Positions 12,230-20,840 of a DNA stretch of 64,000 nt are shown piece after piece. The position numbers and the translations under genes are program-made. Positions within the stretch are counted from its first letter, which is position 1, and each line of letters starts with the position of its first letter. Origin of the DNA: Eggerthella sp. (GTDB lineage: Bacteria; Actinomycetota; Coriobacteriia; Coriobacteriales; Eggerthellaceae). The notes beneath the pieces were generated by a model. The model searched no databases. It was not told the DNA's origin and saw only the letters and a list, made by a program, of their open reading frames with translations. The DNA lies in assembly GCA_030540085.1 (NCBI GenBank), contig JAUNWY010000002.1:186001-250000 (forward strand). The letters are read 5' to 3'.

Positions 12230-12577
12230 CTAGTTAAAAGCCTTTTCCTTGATCTTGGCAGCCTTACCAACCTTGTCACGAAGGTAGTAGAGCTTAGCGC
12301 GGTTAACGTCGCCGCGACGAGTTACCTCGATCTTCTCGATCTTGGGAGAATGAACCGGGAAGGTACGCTCTACACCAACGGAGAAGCTGATCTTGCGAAC
12401 CGTGAAGGTCTCACGGGAAGAAGCGCCATGACGGCGGATAACATCGCCCTGGAAGACCTGGATGCGCTCGCGGTTGCCTTCCTTAATGCGGTAGTGAACC
12501 TTTACGTTGTCGCCAACGTTGAAATCTGCGACCTCAGGGTTGATCTGCTGCTGCTCGATTGCGCGGATAATATCCAT
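12230..12577 (-). CDS. rplS: 50S ribosomal protein L19
   Basis: 115 residues starting [13 protein letters not shown], the expected L19 length. The conserved stretch [23 protein letters not shown] and the C-terminal [15 protein letters not shown] segment ([17 protein letters not shown]) are present. The frame is open 20 codons further upstream, but ATG 12577 has GAAGGAA at good spacing and matches the family start. It has its own strong promoter and a terminator immediately after, so it is probably monocistronic. Confidence 0.96.
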   Translation of the reverse strand: MDIIRAIEQQQINPEVADFNVGDNVKVHYRIKEGNRERIQVFQGDVIRRHGASSRETFTVRKISFSVGVERTFPVHSPKIEKIEVTRRGDVNRAKLYYLRDKVGKAAKIKEKAFN

Positions 12578-12623
12578 GGTTTCCGTTCCTTCTATATGCT
12601 CAACACTTAGTTTCACTAATAGG

Positions 12624-12637
12624 GTGTCTTCTGACAC
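12624..12637 (-). promoter_or_regulatory. Small hairpin in the rplS leader
   Basis: GTGTC-AGAA-GACAC on the minus strand sits just downstream of the predicted transcription start and about 50 nt before the rplS start codon. It could stabilise the message or take part in ribosomal-protein autoregulation; the sequence alone does not decide. Confidence 0.4.
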
Positions 12638-12645
12638 AGCCGAAA

Positions 12646-12674
12646 ATTATACTGTTAGCCAGATGTTCATGCAA
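12646..12674 (-). promoter_or_regulatory. Sigma70-type promoter of rplS
   Basis: Minus strand TTGCAT (12669-12674), 17-base spacer, consensus TATAAT (12646-12651). Confidence 0.8.
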
Positions 12675-12771
12675 GAGGTTTATTGCTTTTTATTGGCAAA
12701 CCTTCATCGACACCATATTCCCTCTTCTTTGGGCTGGACGTAAGAAGAAGCTGCCCAACGATGATACCAGT

Positions 12772-13329
12772 TCACTCGCATTCGTGGGGCAGATACTCTG
12801 CCAAATACCCTTTATCCGACAAAGCCTTCTCAATATCGTCAAGAGCCTCTTCGCTTTCGGCAGACACCAAATGAAAGTGATACCCCGAAGTAACTGTCAT
12901 GAGCAACGAAGAGCGCCCTGTTCGCATGTCTTCAGAAAAGCGCGCAATATCACGACGGCTTTTCAGGCCCAAAGACGCAGTCACTTTTCCGTACACGCGA
13001 TGATTCACCATAACGTCTTCTACAGTGCCGCCCAGATCGATGATGGTTTCAAGCTCATCTATCGTCTGTTCTTCTCCATGATGCACTTTGAAGCGCCTCG
13101 TGAACACCTGCGGCTCCCTCGAAGGCGACAGAACATAGCCACGATTGGTTGCCACGATATCGTGCCCGTTTGCGCGTAGAAGGGCAATGTCCTGCACGAT
13201 AATCTGCCGACTTACTCCCAGCTCTTTAGCAAGCGCCGCACCTGAAAGCGGTTTATTTGAACCCGCAAGGTCGGAGACGATACGCCCCCGTCGCGTCTGC
13301 GCGCTTACCATAGCTTCAGCTTTGCCCAT
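12772..13329 (-). CDS. niaR: NAD biosynthesis repressor NiaR (HTH plus 3H domain)
   Basis: 185 residues. The N-terminal HTH_11 helix-turn-helix (RRGRIVSDLAGSNKPLSGAALAKELGVSRQIIVQDIALLRANG) is followed by a 3H domain with the three expected His regions: KVHHGEEQTIDELE, VNHRVYGKV and SGYHFHLVSAES. Family members bind niacin and repress de novo NAD synthesis. Being the last gene of nadA-nadB-nadC-niaR suggests it represses its own operon through the operator at 16673-16690. The start ATG has AAGGAG upstream. Confidence 0.88.
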   Translation of the reverse strand: MGKAEAMVSAQTRRGRIVSDLAGSNKPLSGAALAKELGVSRQIIVQDIALLRANGHDIVATNRGYVLSPSREPQVFTRRFKVHHGEEQTIDELETIIDLGGTVEDVMVNHRVYGKVTASLGLKSRRDIARFSEDMRTGRSSLLMTVTSGYHFHLVSAESEEALDDIEKALSDKGYLAEYLPHECE

Positions 13330-13342
13330 AAGCCGCTCCTTG

Positions 13343-14203
13343 CTAATCGAGAACCTTCAGATGCTTCATGCTCAAATCAAGAATGCCCGCCGAGTGAGTT
13401 AGCGCGCCAGAAGACACATAGTCAACACCCAATGCTGCGATACCTTGCAGGGCATCGATATCGACATTACCCGAGCATTCCGTTTCAGCACGACCGTCGA
13501 TAAGCGAAAGGGCTTCTTTCATTTGCTGAGTGCTCATATTGTCGAGCATGATGATGTCAGCCCCCGCTTCCACTGCCTCGGAAACCTGCTCCAAGGTTTC
13601 GCATTCCACTTCGATCTTGCGGACAAACGGCGCACGCGAACGGGCAGCCCTCACAGCATTCGTTATGCCACCAGCGGCATCCAGGTGATTGTCCTTCAGC
13701 ATCACGCCATCGGAAAGGTTGAAGCGATGGTTTCCGCCGCCGCCCAAACGCACTGCTTCCTTTTCGAAAATACGCATGCCCGGCGTAGTTTTGCGGGTGT
13801 CAACGATAACGGTCTTCGAACCAGCATCCGCCAAAGCATCTACCGCTTGACGCGTTTTGGTGGCTATACCGCTCATGCGTTGCAAATAATTCAAAGCCAC
13901 GCGCTCACCTGAAAGCAAAGCGCGAACGTCGGCGTGAACAACACCTAGCAACTGCCCCGATGAGATGCGCTGCCCGTCAGAAACTGCGGCATCGAACCGT
14001 GCCGTCGGATCAAGGATCTTAAAAGTGCGCTCAAACACCTGCAGTCCCGCAATAACACCATCCTGCTTGGCAATAAGCTCAACAGTGCCACGATGAGCCT
14101 CGGGCATCACTGCAGCAGTCGACACATCTTCGCTGGTGATGTCCTCACGAAGCGCCCTTTTAATATGCTCGTCCACAATCAAAACAAACGAGGAAAGGTC
14201 CAT
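13343..14203 (-). CDS. nadC: Nicotinate-nucleotide pyrophosphorylase (quinolinate phosphoribosyltransferase)
   Basis: 286 residues. Converts quinolinate and PRPP to nicotinate mononucleotide, CO2 and PPi. Typical features: N-terminal REDITSEDVST, the active-site segment VDTRKTTPGMRIFEKEAVRLGGGGNHRFNLSDGVMLKDNHL, and the C-terminal barrel glycine loops (IDALQGIAALGVDYVSSGALTHSA). One base separates it from the nadB stop; GAGG precedes its start. Confidence 0.96.
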   Translation of the reverse strand: MDLSSFVLIVDEHIKRALREDITSEDVSTAAVMPEAHRGTVELIAKQDGVIAGLQVFERTFKILDPTARFDAAVSDGQRISSGQLLGVVHADVRALLSGERVALNYLQRMSGIATKTRQAVDALADAGSKTVIVDTRKTTPGMRIFEKEAVRLGGGGNHRFNLSDGVMLKDNHLDAAGGITNAVRAARSRAPFVRKIEVECETLEQVSEAVEAGADIIMLDNMSTQQMKEALSLIDGRAETECSGNVDIDALQGIAALGVDYVSSGALTHSAGILDLSMKHLKVLD

Positions 14204-15517
14204 CTACCTCGCCACCTTAACGACAACATCGGCTGCAGCCTGCTGGGGCATCTTGGCATGAGCCGCACGCTGTGCAGCGCCCACTGTCGAAACCGCACCC
14301 GCATACATGGAGGCCGTCTTCGCCATGCGAGACGACACGACTCGCGCAGCACGCTGGGCGAACACCAGCGATTCAAGCAGCGAATTGGAGGCGAGGCGAT
14401 TCTTGCCATGAACGCCATTGCAAGCCGTTTCGCCCAATGCAAAGAAGTTCATCATGGTTGTTTCCGAGTCGCTGTTCACATGCACGCCGCCCATGAAATA
14501 GTGCTGGGCAGGAACCACGGGGATAGGCTCTTTCAATAGATCGTAGCCCTCTTCGAGGCAGTGCTCGTAGATGTGGGAGAAGTGACCGGTGATTTCATCG
14601 GGCGACATGCGCTCGAAGGAAAGCAACACGTGATCGGTGCCATCTTTTTCCATTTGCTCATAGATTGCCGCAGAAACCACGTCGCGCGGCTGCAGCTCAT
14701 CGGTGAAGCGGTTGCCCTCAGCATCGAGCAAGATGGCTCCTTCGCCACGGCAGGATTCCGAAATAAGGAACGCGCGGCCCGGGTGCTTGACATACAAGCT
14801 GGTGGGATGAATCTGAACATAATCCATATGCTCAAGGGCAACACCATGCTCTTGAGCAATACGGCAGGCATCGCCCGTGAGGCTGGGGAAGTTGGTGGAT
14901 CGCTCATAGCGTCCCCCGATGCCCCCTGTGGCGAGCATGGTATAGGGAGCACGGATAAGGAGACGACGTTCGGCTCCTTCGCCGCCGCGACGGTCGGCGC
15001 ATACGACGCCCACACAACGATTCCCCTGCGGAGCCTCGATGATATCGGTAACCTCGATATGCTCCAAAATCCGTACATTGGGAAGACGGCGGACGTTTTC
15101 CAGCAGCGTGGTGGTGATCTCTTCACCCGTGATATCGCCGTGATAGCAAATACGAGGACGCGAATGGGCCCCCTCACGGGTATATGCCAGCGAGCCATCA
15201 ACCTCGCGTTCGAAGTCTACCCCGCGTCGAATCAGGTCGTTGATGACCGAGCGGCTTGATCGAATCATGATGTCGACGCTTTCGGCACGGTTTTCATAAT
15301 GGCCGGCCCTCATGGTGTCTTCGTAGAAAGCATCGTAATCGCCTTCATCATGAAGCACGCATATACCGCCTTGGGCAAGCATGGAATCGCATTCTTCCAC
15401 AACCGTCTTCGTGACCATGATGATGTTTGCCGTAGAGGGGAGGTTAAGAGCGGCATACAGCCCCGAAACGCCACACCCCGCAATAAGCACATCACATTTG
15501 ATTTCTTCTGTCTGCAT
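14204..15517 (-). CDS. nadB: L-aspartate oxidase, short form
   Basis: 437 residues. FAD enzyme that makes iminoaspartate for NadA; anaerobes can use fumarate as acceptor. FAD motif VLIAGCGVSGLYAALNL at the N-terminus, then SRPRICYHGDITGEEITTTLLE, HPTSLYVKHPGRAFLISESCRGEGA and the catalytic region VNGVHGKNRLASNSLLESLVF-like text. It ends about 100 residues earlier than the E. coli enzyme, lacking most of the C-terminal helical domain. Operon with nadA (nine-base gap) and nadC. Confidence 0.93.
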   Translation of the reverse strand: MQTEEIKCDVLIAGCGVSGLYAALNLPSTANIIMVTKTVVEECDSMLAQGGICVLHDEGDYDAFYEDTMRAGHYENRAESVDIMIRSSRSVINDLIRRGVDFEREVDGSLAYTREGAHSRPRICYHGDITGEEITTTLLENVRRLPNVRILEHIEVTDIIEAPQGNRCVGVVCADRRGGEGAERRLLIRAPYTMLATGGIGGRYERSTNFPSLTGDACRIAQEHGVALEHMDYVQIHPTSLYVKHPGRAFLISESCRGEGAILLDAEGNRFTDELQPRDVVSAAIYEQMEKDGTDHVLLSFERMSPDEITGHFSHIYEHCLEEGYDLLKEPIPVVPAQHYFMGGVHVNSDSETTMMNFFALGETACNGVHGKNRLASNSLLESLVFAQRAARVVSSRMAKTASMYAGAVSTVGAAQRAAHAKMPQQAAADVVVKVAR

Positions 15518-15526
15518 AGCAATCCC

Positions 15527-16594
15527 CTATCGTGCTGCATACTCGAGCATAAGCTCAAGGGTTTTCTTGGCTGGATCCTGAAGCTCGAGCGGAACTTCCA
15601 CGCCCACCCGCTCGTTAGCAAGACAATCGGCAACCTTTTCCAGCGTTACCGCAGTCATGTTCTCGCATACGGGAACGCGATGGGCAAAGTGGAAGCGCTT
15701 ACCGCTACCGGCATTGCGCAGCTCCATCTCACGCAGCACACCAACCATCGTTACGATGATGAAATCTTCCGCATCGCTTTTCTGGGTAAACTCGATAATG
15801 CCCTTGGTCGAGCCGATATAGTCGGCTTCCGCCAACACCTCTTCGGTGCATTCGGGATGGGCAAGAACAAGCGCTTCAGGATACTCTTCTTCCAACGCAA
15901 TGATCTCGTTGGGGGTAATGCGCTGATGACGGGGGCAGAACCCGTTATTTAAAATCACATGCTTTTCAGGAACCTGCTTCGCAATGAAACGGCCCAAGTT
16001 AACGTCGGGAATAAACAGCAGGTGATTCTGCGGCAGTTCGCGGCAGATCTTCTCCGCGTTCGAAGAAGTTACGCACACGTCACTCCATGTCTTCATTTCG
16101 GCAGTGGAATTCACATAGCACACTACCGCAAGGTCATCACCGTACCGCGCGCGAGCATCATCGATGGTTTTCTTATCGACCATATGGGCCATAGGACAAT
16201 CAGCCGCAGGCTCGGGCAAGAGAACAGTCTTGTCAGGGTTCAGCAGCTTCGCACTTTCGCCCATGAACTCAACGCCCGCGAGAACGATGGTTTTTTGAGG
16301 CAATTCCACCGCCAGCTTGGCAAGATAGAACGAATCACCGACATAATCGGCCACCGCCTGAACCTCAGGCTGCACATAATAATGGGCAAGGATAACCGCG
16401 TCGCGCTCGGCCTTCAATCGATCGATCGTTGCCACCAACGTCGGATCGGGAACCTGGGCGGCAAACGAGTTCAAAGGAGCTTCGCATGCAGGGCAACCGG
16501 CCCTACCGCGAGGATTTTGAGCACCTCCCACTTGCTGCGACGACGATACCTGCCCTCTAGCTTGCTTCCCCCCGACGGCTTCAACATTGCCCAT
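15527..16594 (-). CDS. nadA: Quinolinate synthase A
   Basis: 355 residues from ATG 16594. [4Fe-4S] enzyme that condenses iminoaspartate with DHAP to quinolinate. Motifs: AVILAHYYVQPEVQAVADYVGDSF, PDVNLGRFIA, VLAHPECTEEVLAEADYIGSTKGIIEF and the cluster Cys in CVTSSNA, HPEC and PVCENMT. The N-terminus has an unusual 40-residue extension with CPAC. An upstream ATG (16624) is possible, but 16594 has AAGGGGA at better spacing. First gene of the nad operon. Confidence 0.94.
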   Translation of the reverse strand: MGNVEAVGGKQARGQVSSSQQVGGAQNPRGRAGCPACEAPLNSFAAQVPDPTLVATIDRLKAERDAVILAHYYVQPEVQAVADYVGDSFYLAKLAVELPQKTIVLAGVEFMGESAKLLNPDKTVLLPEPAADCPMAHMVDKKTIDDARARYGDDLAVVCYVNSTAEMKTWSDVCVTSSNAEKICRELPQNHLLFIPDVNLGRFIAKQVPEKHVILNNGFCPRHQRITPNEIIALEEEYPEALVLAHPECTEEVLAEADYIGSTKGIIEFTQKSDAEDFIIVTMVGVLREMELRNAGSGKRFHFAHRVPVCENMTAVTLEKVADCLANERVGVEVPLELQDPAKKTLELMLEYAAR

Positions 16595-16653
16595 GCGAAC
16601 ACTTCCCCTTCTTCCAAGCCACATTCTTTTGTCACAGGTTTATCATGGGCGGT

Positions 16654-16682
16654 AGTTTATCACCGCTGTTTACACCTGACAA
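16654..16682 (-). promoter_or_regulatory. Promoter of the nadABC-niaR operon
   Basis: Minus strand TTGTCA (16677-16682), 17-base spacer, TAAACT (16654-16659). The -35 box lies inside the palindrome at 16673-16690. Confidence 0.7.
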
Positions 16683-16690
16683 TTCAGGTG
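16673..16690. promoter_or_regulatory. Palindromic operator, probable NiaR site
   Basis: CACCTGA-CAAT-TCAGGTG, seven-base perfect arms, covering the nad promoter -35 box. The position implies repression by blocking RNA polymerase. Assignment to NiaR is an inference from the operon content. Confidence 0.7.
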
Positions 16691-16722
16691 ACAAGACACC
16701 AGGAAAACGAAACCAGCTCGAA

Positions 16723-16755
16723 ACAATAAAAGGCGCCCGGAAAACCCGAGCGCCT
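16723..16755 (-). terminator. Terminator of azlCD
   Basis: On the minus strand AGGCGC-TCGG-GTTTT-CCGG-GCGCCT is followed by a T-rich tail (TTTATTG), 19 bases after the azlD stop. Confidence 0.8.
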
Positions 16756-16773
16756 TCAACAACTCCAAGAGAG

Positions 16774-17097
16774 CTAGATAAGAAGCAAAAGACCGAAAAC
16801 CCCTACGCCTACAACGATGCACCATACCAATGATTTCGTTTTGATGGCAACGGCGGTAACAGCAGCAGCTGCAATAAGGGGAATCGCTGCTGGCCAAAAG
16901 CCCGCATCGAACATCCCCGGAGCAAGCAGGTCGTTAGAGATAAGGGCAGCGAATGCCGCTGGCGGGATGAAGGCAAGCGCCTGGGAAAGCCACCCTGGAA
17001 GATCCCTTCCGCGCAAGGCAAATACTGGAACAACGCGGCAAACGAGAATGGTAACCGCGCAGGCAATGCCGATAAACGCAAACTCACTCCACGACAT
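16774..17097 (-). CDS. azlD: Branched-chain amino acid export subunit, AzlD family
   Basis: 107 residues with three to four hydrophobic segments and the family motif RVVPVFALRGRDLPGWLSQALAFIPPAAFAALI. AzlD is the small partner of AzlC in a two-subunit exporter of branched-chain amino acids or analogues in the cytoplasmic membrane. Its start overlaps the azlC stop by 14 bases, so translation is coupled. Confidence 0.9.
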   Translation of the reverse strand: MSWSEFAFIGIACAVTILVCRVVPVFALRGRDLPGWLSQALAFIPPAAFAALISNDLLAPGMFDAGFWPAAIPLIAAAAVTAVAIKTKSLVWCIVVGVGVFGLLLLI

Positions 17098-17857
17098 GAG
17101 CGCCCTCCTTCCTGGAAACGATCATGCCCGCAGCAACGCCGGCCAAGGCACCAACAAGGATAGCCGGGCCCGACAAACCTACGCATTTGCACACAAACAC
17201 GCCCAACACCGCGACCAAAGCGGCAGCAATATTGGACTTCGTGGCTTTCTGGGAAAACAAAAGGCATAAGAAGATGCTGGTCATGGCAAACGACGCCAAA
17301 GCCGTGGGCACCGTAAGAAGAGACCCGAGGACAACGCCAAGAGTGTTGGCAAGAGCCCATGTTGTTTCGCACAGGAGATTAACTGCCGTCGCTTGCGACA
17401 CCCTCCACTCTCCCGAGCTGAAGCGTCCCAAGTTCACCGCGAACGACTCGTCGGTTACCGTAGCGCCAAACAGGAAAGAAAGGGGCTTAGGGGTTTCGTG
17501 GCAGAAACGCGAAAGCGAAGCGCCGTACAACAGCTGACGCGTATTAACCAACGTAACCGAGGCGATGATGGCCAGCGCGGGCGACCCGGCAAGCCACATA
17601 TTGGGGATCATGTACTGACCCGCACCCGAGTAAAAAAGCATGGAAAGCAGGAACACCTGCAAAGGATCGAGTCCTATCTGCTGGGCAAGGATACCGCAAG
17701 GTATGCCCAGGAACACATACCCGATCATGACGGGAAATGCCGCGTTAAACGGCGCCTTGATGCGCGCAAACACGCCTTTGGGCTGTGAGGGATTATTGCT
17801 CTCGGGGGCAGTTCCAGGAGCTTGGTCTTCTTTATGTTTCGATTTCGTTTCGTCCAT
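17084..17857 (-). CDS. azlC: Branched-chain amino acid permease, AzlC family
   Basis: 257 residues from ATG 17857 (MDETKSKHKED). Large subunit of the AzlCD exporter: about six membrane helices with the family segment FPVMIGYVFLGIPCGILAQQIGL, YSGAGQYMIPNM and LVNTRQLLYGASL. The frame is open upstream to 17974; the ribosome-binding site is weak at every candidate, so the start is uncertain. I prefer 17857 because the charged cytosolic N-terminus is typical and a TATATT-like -10 lies just upstream. Confidence 0.88.
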   Translation of the reverse strand: MDETKSKHKEDQAPGTAPESNNPSQPKGVFARIKAPFNAAFPVMIGYVFLGIPCGILAQQIGLDPLQVFLLSMLFYSGAGQYMIPNMWLAGSPALAIIASVTLVNTRQLLYGASLSRFCHETPKPLSFLFGATVTDESFAVNLGRFSSGEWRVSQATAVNLLCETTWALANTLGVVLGSLLTVPTALASFAMTSIFLCLLFSQKATKSNIAAALVAVLGVFVCKCVGLSGPAILVGALAGVAAGMIVSRKEGAHVVE

Positions 17858-18087
17858 AGCCAAGACAATATACCACTCACGAGCACGACCCGCAGAAATA
17901 ACCCGCTCATCGCGAATACTAAACGCTTGCAGAATGAAGCTCATCCGCGCTTTTCGAACAAGGCCCAACAGCAAAGAGGAAGACCGACCGTGATGATACG
18001 TACGCCAGCCGCGCCCAAAACCGAGTCTTCCACATCGAGCAAGGCCGGAGCCGAACCCTCCAACAAGGCCTGCACATAGCTCTCAAA

Positions 18088-18117
18088 AGAAAAACGCTGC
18101 TCGTCTTGAGCAGCGTT
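18088..18117 (-). terminator. Terminator after dgt
   Basis: Minus strand AACGCTGCTC-AAGAC-GAGCAGCGTT followed by TTTTTC: a perfect 10-bp stem just beyond the dgt stop. Confidence 0.9.
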
Positions 18118-18121
18118 TTCA

Positions 18122-19162
18122 TCAGCGGAATGACTGAGGAACAAACATGTTCTTGAAGAAGTTGGTGGCATAGCGGTCTGTCATGCCAGCCACATGATCG
18201 GTTACGGCGCGCAGCGGATCGCCGTCGGAAATCGAACGTAGCTCAGCAGGAACCTGATCGTAATGGCGAACAAAATAATCGAACAGGTCTTCCACCAAGT
18301 GCTTTGCTTTGCGTACCTCCTGCATCACCGGCTCGGCAGTATACACATTTTGAAAAAGAAACTCGCGCAGCTCCATCATGGCATCCCAGACAGGCTGGCT
18401 CATTTGGATATCATCCGCACGGGCGGAAGTCTCAATCATGTCGTGCACCAAAGTCTCGATACGAGCAGAATGGTTTTCGCCAAGCACTCGATGGGCAGAA
18501 GCAGGCAGATCGGACTCCCGCAAAGAGCCAGCGCGGATGGCGTCATCGATATCGTGGTTCACATATGCGATGCGGTCGGCCGTGGCAACGATGCGGCCCT
18601 CCAACGTCTCTGCGCGCTGAGATCCGGTATGGCACACAATGCCATCACGTACCTCGGCAGTAAGATTGAGCCCCTTGCCATCGTTTTCAATGACATCAAC
18701 CACGCGCAGGCTCTGAACATTGTGACGATACAACGCCTGTCCTTCGGGCGAATCGGGGTCGATGCCCTTATGGCGCGCAAGGCATGCCGCCAGCGCCTGT
18801 TCCCCCACGTGGCCGAAGGGCGTATGGCCCAAATCATGACCAAGCGCTATTGCCTCAGCAAGGTCTTCGTTCAGCCCCAGCGCACGAGCAATGGTGCGCG
18901 CAATCTGCGCAACTTCGAGCGTATGAGTGAGGCGGGTACGGTAATGGTCGCCCACAGGCGCCAGAAACACTTGCGTTTTATGGGAAAGACGACGAAACGC
19001 CTTCGTATGCAAGATTTTGTCCCTATCTCGCTGGTATTCGGTGCGATAGAGATCAGGCTCGCACGAGCGTGCCCTTCCTTCCGTTTCATCGGAAAACGCG
19101 GCATCCGAAGAGAAGCGCACGTGTTCCTGGTCGGCCTGTTCTTCTCTGGATACCAGCTTCAT
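18122..19162 (-). CDS. dgt: Deoxyguanosinetriphosphate triphosphohydrolase-like HD protein
   Basis: 346 residues from ATG 19162 (MKLVSREEQ). Hydrolyses dNTPs to nucleoside and triphosphate. HD-domain metal ligands are in RTRLTHTLEVAQIART, ALGHDLGHTPFGHVGE and IAYVNHDIDDA; the FRRLSHKTQVF segment is typical of the dGTPase family. The frame is open 36 codons upstream, but AAGGGGA lies at the right distance from 19162 and overlaps the end of the preceding gene, indicating coupled translation. Confidence 0.92.
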   Translation of the reverse strand: MKLVSREEQADQEHVRFSSDAAFSDETEGRARSCEPDLYRTEYQRDRDKILHTKAFRRLSHKTQVFLAPVGDHYRTRLTHTLEVAQIARTIARALGLNEDLAEAIALGHDLGHTPFGHVGEQALAACLARHKGIDPDSPEGQALYRHNVQSLRVVDVIENDGKGLNLTAEVRDGIVCHTGSQRAETLEGRIVATADRIAYVNHDIDDAIRAGSLRESDLPASAHRVLGENHSARIETLVHDMIETSARADDIQMSQPVWDAMMELREFLFQNVYTAEPVMQEVRKAKHLVEDLFDYFVRHYDQVPAELRSISDGDPLRAVTDHVAGMTDRYATNFFKNMFVPQSFR

Positions 19163-19164
19163 AG

Positions 19165-19890
19165 CTATTCCCCTTCGACAATAAGAAGACGACGGCACAC
19201 CGGACACGTTGCCAAGGGAGCCTGGGAGCGGATTTTGCTCATACGGCTTGAATCGAACGTATTGCGACATGCGCTGCAGGCGCCTTCATGCACCTCCGCC
19301 AACGCAACGCCACCACATGCGCTACGGGTCTTCTCATATACCTTCAGCAATTCCCCATCAACCTGCTCGGCCAAAGAAACGCGTGCTTTTTCGCCCTCCT
19401 CGATGGCGGCACGGAGGGATCCGCCCACCTTCTGGAAAGAAGCGATAAGATCCTGTTCCTTGGCGTCAAGATCGGCAAGAGCCTGCATGATCTGCTTCAT
19501 GACGGGATTGATCTTGTCCACTTCCTCTTCCACACGGGAGAGCTCAAGTGACACCTTTTCGCGGCGCTTGCGCACGCCGTCAAGATCGCGCGTGTGGGCC
19601 GTCACAGCACGATAATCGCCCTGAACCTGCGAAAGCGTTTCGGTGATCTCATCCTGCTTTGCAGAAAGAAGCTCGTCTTCCTGCACGAATGCAGCAAGTT
19701 TTCCCTCGGCTTCGTCGAGCATGTCCTGAACCTGGACCTTGCGCTTGAGCACCTCGTCTTTCTTGGCGCGTACCTCAAGGATGGCTTTCCTGTGCGGAAG
19801 CTCTTTGAACTCCTTTTTGGCCGAAACAACCTTTCGATCCACCTCCTGCAACTTACGGAGGGTTGCGATGTCGTGTTCGGTAGCGTACAT
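19165..19890 (-). CDS. Coiled-coil protein with C-terminal C4 zinc ribbon
   Basis: 241 residues. Residues about 5-175 are long charged heptad-like helices (KKEFKELPHRKAILEVRAKKDEVL...), followed by a zinc-ribbon zf-RING_7/C4 domain with CSAC and CPVC pairs. This is the widespread family often found next to Nif3-like genes, as here (44 bases downstream of the next gene). Its role is unsettled; family members have been linked to translation or nucleic-acid binding. It precedes dgt with its stop almost touching the dgt start. Confidence 0.85.
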   Translation of the reverse strand: MYATEHDIATLRKLQEVDRKVVSAKKEFKELPHRKAILEVRAKKDEVLKRKVQVQDMLDEAEGKLAAFVQEDELLSAKQDEITETLSQVQGDYRAVTAHTRDLDGVRKRREKVSLELSRVEEEVDKINPVMKQIMQALADLDAKEQDLIASFQKVGGSLRAAIEEGEKARVSLAEQVDGELLKVYEKTRSACGGVALAEVHEGACSACRNTFDSSRMSKIRSQAPLATCPVCRRLLIVEGE

Positions 19891-19933
19891 GGGCGCACAG
19901 CCTTTCTTCTGGACTTGCTTGACTGATTATCAA

Positions 19934-20815
19934 TTACCGCCTGGACGATTCAGGCGTATACCAATTGTTGCTCTGGTCGATCATGGTAATGCAAGATTCG
20001 GCCACACCTGCTTCGGCAGCATAGGCTGCAAGCAATGCGCACAACGGAAACTCAGACACATCGTGGCCAAGCTCGATTATTGCCAAGCCCGACAGCGCTG
20101 CGTCCAATGCTTCATGATACTTTATCTCACCGCAAATTAGGCAACCAATGCCCTGGTCGAGACACATACGGGCAAAGGAACCCGCCGAACCGCCGCTGGT
20201 AACGATCCGCGAAAGCTGCTTGTCGGGAGACCCCCACACACGCGGATAGGTGCCGAACACACTTACACAACGGGCGCTCAGGTGACGCAACGTCAAAGGT
20301 TCCTCCCCTGAAGAGGGAGCGCAAATACGCCCAAATCCTTTGTTGGCGGCGCCAGGCAGAGGGTCGAGCACGCCAAGTGGCGTCAAGCGCAAAAGCACCG
20401 GCAACGCATCAAGACCCGCCGTTGATACATCGAGGGCGGTATGAAACGAGAGAACGCTGACACCCAGCTCGCAGGCGCGGCGCACCACAGCACCAGGAGC
20501 ATGGCCCATTGCCGCTTGCGGCATAAATGCATCGGGCGCATCAATGAATACGGGATGATGGGTCAGCAGCACGTTCGCACCGTGCGCATGGGCCTCTTCC
20601 ACAGCATGAATGGTGGGGTCGAGGGCAACTGCCACACCCCGCACGGTATCCATGGGATTGCCCACCAACATACCTGTCCTGTCCCAAGAACAAGCATCGG
20701 AAGCGGGCATCTTGCGCAAAAGCTCGCGCTCCAGCTCGCCTACCACCATCATCCGTTCGTTTGAGGCCAAATTGCCCGCATCGGTTTTTTTCAGTGATAC
20801 TACTTCCTCGGCCAC
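19934..20815 (-). CDS. Nif3-like dinuclear metal-centre protein
   Basis: 293 residues from GTG 20815. Hexameric family (YbgI/YqfO, often labelled GTP cyclohydrolase 1 type 2), real function unresolved. Metal ligands: LLTHHPVFI, FHTALDVSTAGLD and the C-terminal ELGHDVSEFP. The frame is open to a TTG at 20854 that overlaps the preceding gene, but AAGGAG at 20825-20830 is nine bases before GTG 20815, and the ATG at 20824 directly abuts that element. Lies between the PHP phosphatase and the coiled-coil zinc-ribbon gene. Confidence 0.85.
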   Translation of the reverse strand: MAEEVVSLKKTDAGNLASNERMMVVGELERELLRKMPASDACSWDRTGMLVGNPMDTVRGVAVALDPTIHAVEEAHAHGANVLLTHHPVFIDAPDAFMPQAAMGHAPGAVVRRACELGVSVLSFHTALDVSTAGLDALPVLLRLTPLGVLDPLPGAANKGFGRICAPSSGEEPLTLRHLSARCVSVFGTYPRVWGSPDKQLSRIVTSGGSAGSFARMCLDQGIGCLICGEIKYHEALDAALSGLAIIELGHDVSEFPLCALLAAYAAEAGVAESCITMIDQSNNWYTPESSRR

Positions 20816-20840
20816 AGAAAACATCTCCTTGCTGCGTTGG

